From Paenibacillus polymyxa (GTDB taxonomy: Bacteria > Bacillota > Bacilli > Paenibacillales > Paenibacillaceae), in NCBI RefSeq assembly GCF_015710975.1, contig NZ_CP049783.1:5714001-5778000 (forward strand): DNA of 64,000 nt, in the 5' to 3' direction. Positions 36,595-45,282 of the stretch are shown piece by piece. The stretch's first letter is position 1; every line of letters starts with the position of its first letter. A model generated the notes under the pieces. That model was not told where the DNA came from, did no database searches, and was given only the letters and a program-made list of their open reading frames with translations. The translations under genes were made by a program, and so were the position numbers.

Positions 36595-37965
36595 CTACTG
36601 AACGCTTACCGTACCATCCACACCTATCGAGACATTGCTTGGTGACAGTGCCGCTACTTTCTGCAAAATTTTGCTGGCCTCCGCATCCTTCAATGGAATC
36701 GGTTGACCCAGGTCCGCTCGGTAAGGGGTCAGCTTCATCTTACAGTCCCCGTTCCGGGTACAGGTGGCCTGAAATATCGCTGTATCCCAGGTGGCTGGCA
36801 CCGTTGATTTAGAAAAAATAAAATTGCCTGTGCTGTATGCAATCCATTTGCCTTTATATTGCTCAATCCCTTGTAGCACATGAGGATGACCGCCAACGAC
36901 AAGATCAGCCCCAGCGTCAATAAAAGCGTGAGATAACTCAGTTTGATGGGGCTCAAGTGCAGTGGCTCGCTCCTTGCCCCAATGGGCAACCACAATCACC
37001 AAATCAGCCTGATTTCGTGCCTCACGAATGGACTTTACGATAGCGGTCGAATCATAAGCCCCCGCTACACCGGGCTGCTGGGCACCTGCATTCCAGTTGG
37101 CTTCAGGCATGACACGTGTAGCCCCCAACAACGCAATTTTAATCCCGTTACGTTCAAAATAATGCGGTGCATACGCTTCTTTGGCATTGCGTCCAGCTCC
37201 AGCATGGGCTATACCCTTTTCATCCAAATAGTTCAGTGTATCCAGTAATCCGCTTGTCCCCTGATCCAAAATATGATTGTTGGCCAAATTTACAGCATCG
37301 ATCCCTGCCGCTGCCATTGCAGTTAGCGCCTTGGGCGAAGATTTATACACATACGTTTTATTTAACGCACCAACGCCATTAGTGGTCACCGGTGTTTCCA
37401 AATTGGCAATCGTTAGATCGTCTTTATGGAACAAGCTCCCGAGATATTGGTATGGAAAATCAAACCCATTCTGCTCCAACCTCTGCTCAACTTTACCAGA
37501 GAACTGCACATCCCCTATGAAGTGAAGTGTAACGGCTGGAGAATTGCCATCATCGTTGTTTGCATCCTTCTTTGGCGAATTCTCCTGAGCTTGCCTTTCT
37601 TTCTCCGAAGATGATTTTGCTCCTGAAGAGCTGCCTTCGGAGGCATTGGTGTCGGGCGTTGTCACGGGAGAACTGCTTGTGTCTGGAACGGTAGATTCCT
37701 TCGTTTCATTAACTTCTTCACTTCCTGAGGGAGTAGGGTACTCATCATCATTAGCAGACCCCGTTTGAATGTTCTTTTCAGTTTGCGAATACTGGGCGTT
37801 TTCCGCAAGAGAATCACTACTATCGCGTTCAAATATGTAATAATAACCGAAAAGACCTACGATCATTAGCAGCAAGACTAGATTCGTAATGATCCAAGCC
37901 TTGCCTATTTTTGGTTTTTTTGCTCTCTTTCGACCTTCATTTCTCTGTGACCTGGGAGGGTACAT
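36595..37965 (-). CDS. CapA-family metallophosphatase-like protein, membrane anchored
   Basis: A 456-residue protein: a basic N-terminus, one transmembrane anchor (residues 25-46), a disordered Ser/Thr/Glu-rich linker to about residue 140, then a CapA/PgsA domain with metallophosphatase motifs FIGDVQF, NLETPVT, NLANNHILDQG, VVVAHWGKER-like (VIVVAHWGKE) and GGHPHVLQ. CapA proteins take part in poly-gamma-glutamate export or anchoring, but no capBC genes are adjacent, so a different envelope role is possible. AAGGAG lies 7 nt before the ATG. Confidence 0.85.
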   Translation of the reverse strand: MYPPRSQRNEGRKRAKKPKIGKAWIITNLVLLLMIVGLFGYYYIFERDSSDSLAENAQYSQTEKNIQTGSANDDEYPTPSGSEEVNETKESTVPDTSSSPVTTPDTNASEGSSSGAKSSSEKERQAQENSPKKDANNDDGNSPAVTLHFIGDVQFSGKVEQRLEQNGFDFPYQYLGSLFHKDDLTIANLETPVTTNGVGALNKTYVYKSSPKALTAMAAAGIDAVNLANNHILDQGTSGLLDTLNYLDEKGIAHAGAGRNAKEAYAPHYFERNGIKIALLGATRVMPEANWNAGAQQPGVAGAYDSTAIVKSIREARNQADLVIVVAHWGKERATALEPHQTELSHAFIDAGADLVVGGHPHVLQGIEQYKGKWIAYSTGNFIFSKSTVPATWDTAIFQATCTRNGDCKMKLTPYRADLGQPIPLKDAEASKILQKVAALSPSNVSIGVDGTVSVQ

Positions 37966-38061
37966 TCTTCACTCCTTCTATGCTACTACATATGCATGAA
38001 TTCCTTATTAGCTGGCGAATTTTACACCTTCTCCATTATATATCAAATTTCTATATAAATA

Positions 38062-38090
38062 GAACCCCTCGCCTGGATCGCGAAGGGTTC
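38062..38090 (-). terminator. Probable terminator of the hem operon
   Basis: GAACCCTTCGC-gatccag-GCGAGGGGTTC hairpin with a broken T-run (TATTTATAT) on the minus strand, 13 nt after the hemY stop. Confidence 0.6.
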
Positions 38091-38102
38091 ATTATCGAAC
38101 AT

Positions 38103-39548
38103 TTATACCTGTACCTTAACGGCTTCCTGCTGTGCCGCTTGAACAGCATGGGAAGCCCATTCCTTGGCCTGACGGATACAGTCCGGCAAACCGATCGCAT
38201 CATAGCCAGCGCCTAAAACGTACACCCCTGGCATCGCACTGCGCAGCTCTTCCCGCAGATCAGCTATAGCCTGTGGGTGCCCCACCGGATATTGCGGCAT
38301 GGAATGACGAAGTCGCGTAATTTCTGTGAATAGCGGAGTTGCTGTAACTCCCATCATCTCTTTCAAATCCTTGCGGACCACCGCAATCAGCTCATTATCC
38401 GGTAATTCTACTGTTTCTTCAGCACCTGCTCGCCCTACATAACAACGCAACAGTACCTTATCGTCCGGGCTGGTATGTAGCCATTTGGCGGACGTCCACG
38501 TACATGCAGTCACGCTACGTCCTTCCTTGCGAGGAACCAGAAAACCGGAGCCGTCAAAGACGTTTTCAATATCTGTTTTATCAAAGGCCATGACTACGTT
38601 CGCTACGGATACATATTTTACAGCTTCCAGTGCAGTCACATTTACATGATCTCGCAGTAGCGGCGCAGCAGCGAAGTTAGGAGTCGTTACAAAAATATCG
38701 TCTGTCTCCAGCGTCTCTCCATTGTCCAACATAACGCAATAGGAACTTCCTTCATTTTCAGTCTTCTTTGTGAATTCGGTAACAGCAATTCCGGTGCGTA
38801 AATCACAGTCATACAAATCATTCAGCAATGCATGCACCAAACTTTGCAAGCCTTGACGGAAGGTCAAAAAAGCGCTTTTCTTGGTACCTGTATGCGTTTC
38901 AGCAGGTTTTCGACCTGTCATCATTCCGTGAATGAGGCTTCCATATTGCTGCTCCACCTCAGCAAACTGTGGAAAAGTAGCCTGCAGACTTAGCGTCTTC
39001 ATGTTGGCAGCATAGATTCCCGCCAGCAGTGGCTCGGTTACATTCTCCAGCACTTCTTTGCCCAGTCGGCGTTCAATAAAATCACCCAGCGCCTCATCTC
39101 CCGGTTCACGACGAGGCGGAATGACAAAATCCATCATAGCCCGCATTTTTCCACCTAAAGAGATCAAGCCGCTGCGTAAAAAGGGTTTCAGCTCTGTTGG
39201 AATGCCCAGCACCAGCCCAGGAGGCATCGGATGAAGCCGACCTTCATGCAAAATATATGTCTTTTTAGCCTCAGGATTCGTGCTTACAAGCTCATGATCC
39301 AGCTCCAACTCTTTTGCCAGATCTATCATAGCCGTTTTCCGGGCCAAAAAGGAATCTGGCCCCTTTTCAATGACAAAACCATCTTTATGCAATGTTTCAA
39401 TTTTTCCGCCCAGCACAGAAGCTTTCTCCACCAGCGTAATTCGAGGTGTGTAGCCAGCTTCTTTGTACATTTTCCGTGTATAAAAAGCAGTGCTAAGCCC
39501 GGTCAAGCCTCCGCCTACAATTACAATATTACGTACCTTTTGCTCCAT
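38103..39548 (-). CDS. hemY: Coproporphyrinogen III oxidase, oxygen-dependent (CgoX/HemY)
   Basis: Flavoenzyme of 481 residues that oxidises coproporphyrinogen III to coproporphyrin III in the Gram-positive haem route. The FAD site is IVIVGGGLTGLSTAF at the N-terminus; LVEKASVLGGKIET, GPDSFLARK and the C-terminal FAD stretch YVLGAGYDAIGLPDCIRQ fit HemY. GAGGACATA directly precedes the ATG, which lies 7 nt after the hemH stop. Older annotation would call it protoporphyrinogen oxidase. Confidence 0.93.
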   Translation of the reverse strand: MEQKVRNIVIVGGGLTGLSTAFYTRKMYKEAGYTPRITLVEKASVLGGKIETLHKDGFVIEKGPDSFLARKTAMIDLAKELELDHELVSTNPEAKKTYILHEGRLHPMPPGLVLGIPTELKPFLRSGLISLGGKMRAMMDFVIPPRREPGDEALGDFIERRLGKEVLENVTEPLLAGIYAANMKTLSLQATFPQFAEVEQQYGSLIHGMMTGRKPAETHTGTKKSAFLTFRQGLQSLVHALLNDLYDCDLRTGIAVTEFTKKTENEGSSYCVMLDNGETLETDDIFVTTPNFAAAPLLRDHVNVTALEAVKYVSVANVVMAFDKTDIENVFDGSGFLVPRKEGRSVTACTWTSAKWLHTSPDDKVLLRCYVGRAGAEETVELPDNELIAVVRKDLKEMMGVTATPLFTEITRLRHSMPQYPVGHPQAIADLREELRSAMPGVYVLGAGYDAIGLPDCIRQAKEWASHAVQAAQQEAVKVQV

Positions 39549-39555
39549 TATGTCC

Positions 39556-40497
39556 TCATCCCTTTTTCCATTGGTCTATGATGACATCACTAAGCGTCTC
39601 CATATACAGTGGGTCACTGTTGAGTGAATCAATACGCTGAAAACGCATATCCAGTTCCTTTGCCAAAGCCTGTGCTTCAATATCCAGGTCGTATAACACC
39701 TCTAAGTGATCAGAAACAAAGCCGACTGGAGCAGCCAGCACATACTCCACTTGCTCTTCCTTCAGACTGTGCATGGTATCCAAAATATCTGGTCCTAGCC
39801 ATGGTTCTGCTGTACGGCCTGCACTTTGCCACGTAAACTGCCAGTTGGTAATTCCCGCCTTATCCGCAACAGCCTGCGAAGTAGCCATTAATTGCTCCAC
39901 ATAAGGATCACCCATAGCCAAAATCCGCTCAGGCAAGCTGTGCGCACTGAACAGAACTCGAACTTCGTCCCGCTTGGCTCCCGCTTCTTCAAAAAGCGCC
40001 AGTTTCGCATTCACACGCTCAGTCAGCGTCTTGATCAGCTTTGGATGAAGATAATAGCTCTCCACAAAGGATATGGCCAGATCCAGTTCCTGTGCCTTAG
40101 CCTGTGCACGCTTGATGTAAGAGCCTACACTCATAACGGAATAATGCGGAGCCAGCACGACACCCACCGCCGTACGAATGCCATCTTGCACCATCGCTTC
40201 GACACCGTCCTCAATAAACGGCTTGGCGTGTTTGAGCCCCTGATAACAGACAAATTCTATGTCCGGGTTGCGATTTTCCTGATTTAAGGTTTCCTGCAGG
40301 TTGTGAACCTGTCGATCTGTGTTCTGACGCAACGGAAACACGCCGCCCACAATGGCTTCGTAGCGATCTTTTAATTCTTTTAACTGCTCCGGTGAGGGAG
40401 CATGACCACGGCGAATATGTGTATAATACGCTTCAACCTGGTCCAGACTCTCCGGCGTCCCGTAGGACATGACCAGTACACCCACTTTGGTTTTCAT
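39556..40497 (-). CDS. hemH: Ferrochelatase (coproporphyrin ferrochelatase CpfC)
   Basis: Inserts iron into coproporphyrin III; 313 residues, soluble as in Bacillus HemH. Conserved segments are GVLVMSYGTPESLDQVEAYYTHIRRG, the HYSVMSVGSY metal-area stretch, FSAHSLPERI with the catalytic His, TWQSAGRTAEPWLGPDI and the C-terminal PVGFVSDHLEVLYDLD with the catalytic Glu. It is the middle gene of hemE-hemH-hemY, with 32 bp to hemE. Confidence 0.95.
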   Translation of the reverse strand: MKTKVGVLVMSYGTPESLDQVEAYYTHIRRGHAPSPEQLKELKDRYEAIVGGVFPLRQNTDRQVHNLQETLNQENRNPDIEFVCYQGLKHAKPFIEDGVEAMVQDGIRTAVGVVLAPHYSVMSVGSYIKRAQAKAQELDLAISFVESYYLHPKLIKTLTERVNAKLALFEEAGAKRDEVRVLFSAHSLPERILAMGDPYVEQLMATSQAVADKAGITNWQFTWQSAGRTAEPWLGPDILDTMHSLKEEQVEYVLAAPVGFVSDHLEVLYDLDIEAQALAKELDMRFQRIDSLNSDPLYMETLSDVIIDQWKKG

Positions 40498-40529
40498 TGG
40501 CAGATCCCTCTTATCTTTTCTAGTTGTAT

Positions 40530-41576
40530 TTAGTTCTTTGACAAAACAGAGCGAGAATACTCATGTACATAATCGGTAAGCTCTCTTAGCTTATCTAGCG
40601 AGGCTTCAGGAAATAAGCCGTGACCAAGATTAAAAATGTAGCCCGGCTCCAGAATGCCTTCATCTACAATGGTTTTTGCATACTGCTTGATCACATTCAT
40701 CGGCGCAGTAAGTACATAAGGGTCCAAATTCCCCTGTACTCCAAAACTGTTACCCAAGCGACGACGGCCTTCAGGTATACTTACCCGCCAGTCCAGTCCA
40801 ATCACATCGGCTTTTACCCCGCTCAAATACGGAAGCAATTCACCGGAGCTTACGCCCGGAAAATAAATTTTAGGCACATTCAGATCAGATAACTCATGGA
40901 AAATACGTACAATGGTCGGCAACACAAAAGTTTGAAAATCATAAGGCGAGAGTGCACCTACCCAGCTATCAAACAATTGAAAAGCCTTACCACCGTTAGC
41001 GATATGGGCCCGCACGTATGTAATAACCATATCCCCTAGCTTATCCATCAAACGACGCCACAGTTCAGGCTCTCCATACATCATCGCTTTGGTGCGAATA
41101 TATCCCTTGGAGGGTCTTCCTTCTATTAAATAGCTTGCAATAGTAAAAGGCGCTCCAGCAAACGTGATCAATGGCACGTTCAACTCACGGTCTAAAATAC
41201 GGATGGTTTCCAAAATATGACCCAAATCGCGTTCTACATCAATCGGACGCAAGTTGTCTACGTCTGCAGCTGACCGGATCGGATTATCAATAACCGGGCC
41301 AATATTTTTGACAATATCAAAATCAACCCCTAGCGAGGCTACCGGATTCATAATATCAGAATATAAAATTGCAGCGTCCACCCCAAGCTTGCGGACGGGC
41401 ATCAACGTCACTTCTGCGGCCAACTCGGGCTGGCGACAAATTTCAAGCAGCGTATATTTTTCCTTAATTTTGCGATACTCAGGGTCATACCTTCCGGCCT
41501 GCCGCATGTACCATACGGGAATATGATCCACAGCTTGCTTGCGGCAAGCGCGGATAAAAGTATCATTGTAGGTCAT
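40530..41576 (-). CDS. hemE: Uroporphyrinogen decarboxylase
   Basis: Converts uroporphyrinogen III to coproporphyrinogen III; 348 residues. Substrate-site motifs PVWYMRQAGRYDPEYR near the start, LITFAGAPFTIASYLIEG, QLFDSWVGALSPYDF and FNLGHGLFPEA are all present. GGAGG lies 8 nt before the ATG. First gene of the hemEHY operon; earlier haem genes and the final chdC/hemQ gene are not in the window. Confidence 0.96.
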   Translation of the reverse strand: MTYNDTFIRACRKQAVDHIPVWYMRQAGRYDPEYRKIKEKYTLLEICRQPELAAEVTLMPVRKLGVDAAILYSDIMNPVASLGVDFDIVKNIGPVIDNPIRSAADVDNLRPIDVERDLGHILETIRILDRELNVPLITFAGAPFTIASYLIEGRPSKGYIRTKAMMYGEPELWRRLMDKLGDMVITYVRAHIANGGKAFQLFDSWVGALSPYDFQTFVLPTIVRIFHELSDLNVPKIYFPGVSSGELLPYLSGVKADVIGLDWRVSIPEGRRRLGNSFGVQGNLDPYVLTAPMNVIKQYAKTIVDEGILEPGYIFNLGHGLFPEASLDKLRELTDYVHEYSRSVLSKN

Positions 41577-41807
41577 GACTTCAGCCTCCAGTTCGAATCA
41601 TAAATACTATATTTTATTATGCCCTTTTTCAAGAGTCGTAACAACCGCCGCTCTCAAACAAACCATGACAAACCCATGACATTTGGATAAAGTTTCAATG
41701 AAGTGTGCTATACTAGAGAAATGGCTTTTTTAAAGCTCCGGGTAAGTTATACATGAATAAGTACCTTTACAACAGGATGAGAATGGCAGAAAGGAAGTGA
41801 AAGCACA

Positions 41808-43028
41808 TTGAAAACGTGGGAGACGTGGAAAATCAATCTCATTGTGCTTTGGTTCGGTCAGTTTCTGGTCAATGCGGGAATTACAATGATTACTCCGTTC
41901 CTTGCCCTGTATTTGGCTCAAGACCTCCATGTGAAGGGCGAGCACGATATAGGACTGTGGGCAGGAGTTATTTTTGCAGCTAACTTTTTGACCTCGTTTA
42001 TATTTCAGCCATTATGGGGCAAGCTGGCCGACCGATATGGACGTAAAGTCATGCTGCTTCGCTCAGGCTTTGGCATGGCTCTGGTCATCGGGTGTATGGG
42101 TTTGGTCACCCACCCATGGCAACTGCTGGCGCTTCGCCTGCTAAACGGTACAATTTCGGGTTTCAACCCGGCTTCTATTTCCCTAGTGTCGGGTACCACT
42201 CCCAAAGAGCGAACCGGATTTGCTATGGGAATTATGCAATCCGGTCAAATGGCTGGCACGATTCTCGGCCCTTTGCTAGGTGGATTTTTGGCTGACTGGG
42301 TGGGATTCAGACCGATCTTTTACATTACAGGAGCTCTTATTTTCCTTGCCTCTCTAATGGCAATGTTTTTGGTTAAAGAAAATTTCAGCAAAGCGGAAGC
42401 CGCACGAATTCCACAAATTTCGGTTCTTGCCGGATTAAAGGAGCTAAGCCATACGCCCCAGCTTCCGGCTTTGTTCACCGTAACGTTCTTACTCCAGTTT
42501 GCTATGATCAGTACCGTTTCTCTGCTACCTTTGTATGTGCAAAAGCTATATGGCTCGGCAGAAGGAATTGCACTGGTTGCCGGATTCGTTACCGCTATTA
42601 CAGGCGTATCCAATATGGTAGCCGCACCGCTCCTTGGACGATTAAGTGACAAAATAGGAGCACACAAGATCTTGACAATCGCACTGCTTGGAACGGCAGT
42701 TATGCTCATTCCGCAAGCTTTTGTTAATGAAGTATGGCAGCTTGTCATTATCCGTTTTTTCATGGGTGTGTTTATGGGCGGTCTGCTACCAAGCGTAAAT
42801 GCGCTGATTCGCACCTATACACCTGAAGGAATGGAAAGCCGCTCTTTCGGATTCAATACCAGTTCGCTGGCGCTCGGGAATATGCTGGGTGCGGTCATTG
42901 GCGGAGTGCTTTCCGGATTTATCGGCATCGAAGGACTGTTCATTATGTCTGGTGTGCTGCTGATCGTCAATATCATCTGGGTACGTATGAAGCTTTTTGA
43001 TCGTAAGGCTACGCCTCATTTCAGGTAA
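41808..43028 (+). CDS. Major facilitator superfamily multidrug exporter
   Basis: A 406-residue twelve-helix transporter of the drug:H+ antiporter-1 kind (MdtG/NorA-like). The motif A loop GKLADRYGRKVMLLR follows helix 2 and the antiporter motif C GQMAGTILGPLLGG is in helix 5; a second motif A-like loop (GRLSDKIGAHKIL) is in the second half. The start is TTG, 7 nt after AAAGGAAGTGA. Substrates unknown. A terminator follows. Confidence 0.88.
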   Translation: MKTWETWKINLIVLWFGQFLVNAGITMITPFLALYLAQDLHVKGEHDIGLWAGVIFAANFLTSFIFQPLWGKLADRYGRKVMLLRSGFGMALVIGCMGLVTHPWQLLALRLLNGTISGFNPASISLVSGTTPKERTGFAMGIMQSGQMAGTILGPLLGGFLADWVGFRPIFYITGALIFLASLMAMFLVKENFSKAEAARIPQISVLAGLKELSHTPQLPALFTVTFLLQFAMISTVSLLPLYVQKLYGSAEGIALVAGFVTAITGVSNMVAAPLLGRLSDKIGAHKILTIALLGTAVMLIPQAFVNEVWQLVIIRFFMGVFMGGLLPSVNALIRTYTPEGMESRSFGFNTSSLALGNMLGAVIGGVLSGFIGIEGLFIMSGVLLIVNIIWVRMKLFDRKATPHFR

Positions 43029-43064
43029 GACAACCTTCAGGTAGGACAGCCTGCCTTAACAGAC

Positions 43065-43107
43065 AAGAACCTCCGCTCCACGCTGCTGTGGATAAGGAGG
43101 TTCTTTT
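43065..43107 (+). terminator. Terminator after the MFS gene
   Basis: AAGAACCTCC and GGAGGTTCTTTTT arms. Confidence 0.85.
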
Positions 43108-43134
43108 TGGTATAGCTACATTTAGGGACGCCCG

Positions 43135-43779
43135 TTACTTCACTCGTGCCAATGCCAATCCATCATAAGCTGGCAAAAGTGTACTGACTAGCCGTGGGTC
43201 CGTTGCTATCGTTTCGTTAAAACGTCTCACGGCCTGTACGGCAGGTCCGTTCTTGTCTGTGTTCAGTGTCCGTCCCCGAAGAAAACAGTTATCTCCAGCA
43301 ATTATAGCGCCTGGATTGGCCAGTGCAATCGCATACTCTAGATACACTGGGTAATTTTCCTTATCCGCATCAATGAAGAAAAAATCAAAAGTCTTTCCTT
43401 CTTCCTGAAGCTTCTTCAAGCTGTCCACTGCGGGTCCAATACGATACTCGACACGATCACCGTAGCCATTGTTTTTCATATGTTGATGAGCCAGCGCAGC
43501 GTACGCTTCTTTCAGCTCCAGGGACACGATGCGACCTTTCTCTCCCAGCCCACGGGCCAGGCATAATCCACTGTATCCTCCTAATGCTCCGATCTCCAGT
43601 ACCTGCTGTGCACCAGAGACTTCAATGAGAAAGGTCAACAGCTTTCCATAGGGATGAGCAACCGATACCTCCGGCATCCCTTCTTTAACAATAGCCTCCC
43701 TAATGCTGCGCAGCGCCTCATCCTCCTGTACCAGCTGGTCTACATATTGTTCAGGTGTCATATTAGGTGTAATTTCCAC
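43135..43779 (-). CDS. SAM-dependent O-methyltransferase (YrrM-like)
   Basis: A 214-residue methyltransferase of the catechol/caffeoyl-CoA O-methyltransferase family. The SAM site is VLEIGALGGYSGLCLA, with the metal-binding Asp in FDFFFIDADKENYP and the downstream GDNCFLRG. The start is GTG (VEITPNMTPEQY), 7 nt after AAGGAGAG. In Bacillus, the homologue modifies tRNA (TrmR); that role is possible here but not shown. Confidence 0.85.
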   Translation of the reverse strand: MEITPNMTPEQYVDQLVQEDEALRSIREAIVKEGMPEVSVAHPYGKLLTFLIEVSGAQQVLEIGALGGYSGLCLARGLGEKGRIVSLELKEAYAALAHQHMKNNGYGDRVEYRIGPAVDSLKKLQEEGKTFDFFFIDADKENYPVYLEYAIALANPGAIIAGDNCFLRGRTLNTDKNGPAVQAVRRFNETIATDPRLVSTLLPAYDGLALARVK

Positions 43780-43935
43780 GTTTCATCTCTCCTTCTTGCT
43801 TTATCATAACGCAGGTTGGACGCGGTGTCCTTCGTAAATTATTTGCCTTAACGATTTGTCTCTTCGAGTACAATGACCTATACTATAGGGATTGAACCAA
43901 GCTTACATGATTATGAGACGGAGTGAATACGTTTA

Positions 43936-45096
43936 ATGACTCAACTGCAACTAATTGCAACTGCGCCGATGGGACTGGAAGCCGTTGTGGCCCGAGAACT
44001 CAGAGAACTGGGGTACACGGATCTGACCGTCGAGAATGGCCGCGTCGTTTTTTCCGGAGATTATAAGGATATATGCCGATGCAACCTGTGGCTTCGCACA
44101 TCTGACCGCGTTCTTATTAAAATGGGCGAATTTGCTGCTACTACCTTCGACGAGCTGTTCGAGGGTACTAAGGCATTGCCTTGGCAGGATTGGATTCCTG
44201 TAGATGGTGAATTTCCCGTAGAGGGACGTTCACACAAATCACAGCTTAGTAGCGTACCAGCCAGTCAAGGAATCGTCAAGAAGGCGATTGTAGAAAAGCT
44301 CAAGGAAACCTACCATACAGACTGGTTTGCTGAAGATGGTCCTCGTTACGTCATTGAGGTCATCCTATTGAACGACCGTGCGCTGATAACGCTGGACACA
44401 ACTGGTCCAGGACTTCACAAACGAGGCTACCGCAAGCTTGTTACAGAGGCGCCTCTGAAAGAAACAATGGCTTCCGCTCTTATTCAGCTTAGTCGGTGGA
44501 GCCCGGAGCGACCCTTCTATGACCCATGCTGCGGTTCCGGTACTTTATTGGTCGAAGCTGCTATGCAAGCCTGGAACATTGCTCCAGGCCTGAGACGTAC
44601 CTTTAACTCGGAAGACTGGCCTGTCATTGGCAGAGAATTATGGAATCAGGCTCGCGACGAGGCGATGGATCTGACTCGTGATGACATTCCTTTTGAGATT
44701 GCAGGTAGCGATATCGACCCTAGCGCTATACAAGTTGCTGAAGCAGCTGTAAAGGCAGCAGGCTTTGCTAAAGACATCTCACTAAAGGTGCTGCCTGCCA
44801 GCAAGGTTAGGCTTGAGGGCCAGTATGGTGTGATGATTACAAATCCACCTTACGGCGAAAGACTGAGCGAGCAAGCCGAGGTGGAAAAGCTGATCCGTAC
44901 ACTTGCACGCACGGCAGCCGAAATGAAGACTTGGTCCTTCTTTGCCATCAGCTCCACCAAGCAATTTGAGCATTATTGGGGCCGCAAAGCCGACAAGCGC
45001 CGTAAGCTGTTTAACGGCCGAATTGAATGCCAATACTATCAGTATCTGGGTCCTCTGCCTCCGCGCCGCAAAGATACTTCGCCGTTGCAGTCCTAA
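43936..45096 (+). CDS. THUMP-domain RNA methyltransferase (YpsC/RlmL-like)
   Basis: A 386-residue class I methyltransferase for an RNA guanine N2. An N-terminal THUMP domain (residues 45-165) is followed by the catalytic domain with the SAM motif FYDPCCGSGTLLVEA, AGSDIDPSAIQVA and the N-methylation motif NPPYGERL. The pattern is that of the YpsC family (equivalent to the N-terminal half of E. coli RlmL). The upstream site is weak (GGAG 13 nt before the ATG). Confidence 0.9.
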   Translation: MTQLQLIATAPMGLEAVVARELRELGYTDLTVENGRVVFSGDYKDICRCNLWLRTSDRVLIKMGEFAATTFDELFEGTKALPWQDWIPVDGEFPVEGRSHKSQLSSVPASQGIVKKAIVEKLKETYHTDWFAEDGPRYVIEVILLNDRALITLDTTGPGLHKRGYRKLVTEAPLKETMASALIQLSRWSPERPFYDPCCGSGTLLVEAAMQAWNIAPGLRRTFNSEDWPVIGRELWNQARDEAMDLTRDDIPFEIAGSDIDPSAIQVAEAAVKAAGFAKDISLKVLPASKVRLEGQYGVMITNPPYGERLSEQAEVEKLIRTLARTAAEMKTWSFFAISSTKQFEHYWGRKADKRRKLFNGRIECQYYQYLGPLPPRRKDTSPLQS

Positions 45097-45109
45097 ATGT
45101 TCGAGATAT

Positions 45110-45145
45110 AGGCCAGGAAACGAACCCTTTGTTCGTTGTCCTGGC
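45110..45145 (+). terminator. Hairpin after the RNA methyltransferase gene
   Basis: GGCCAGGA...ACGAAC and GTTCGT...TCCTGGCC arms, followed by TCATTTGT; a weak T-run. Confidence 0.5.
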
Positions 45146-45223
45146 CTCATTTGTGCCGTGTTTCTTTACTTAATCATTGAAATGCGCAGGATGAGCGCTA
45201 TAATAATTAAAGGCATTTCGGTT

Positions 45224-45253
45224 TTAACATTACGTTAATGTGTAGTTTATACT
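45224..45253 (+). promoter_or_regulatory. Promoter of the LTA synthase gene
   Basis: TTAACA, 18-nt spacer, TATACT; both hexamers match the sigma-A consensus at five of six positions. Confidence 0.6.
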
Positions 45254-45282
45254 AGCCGAACATTTCTGCCGGAGGGGGTAAA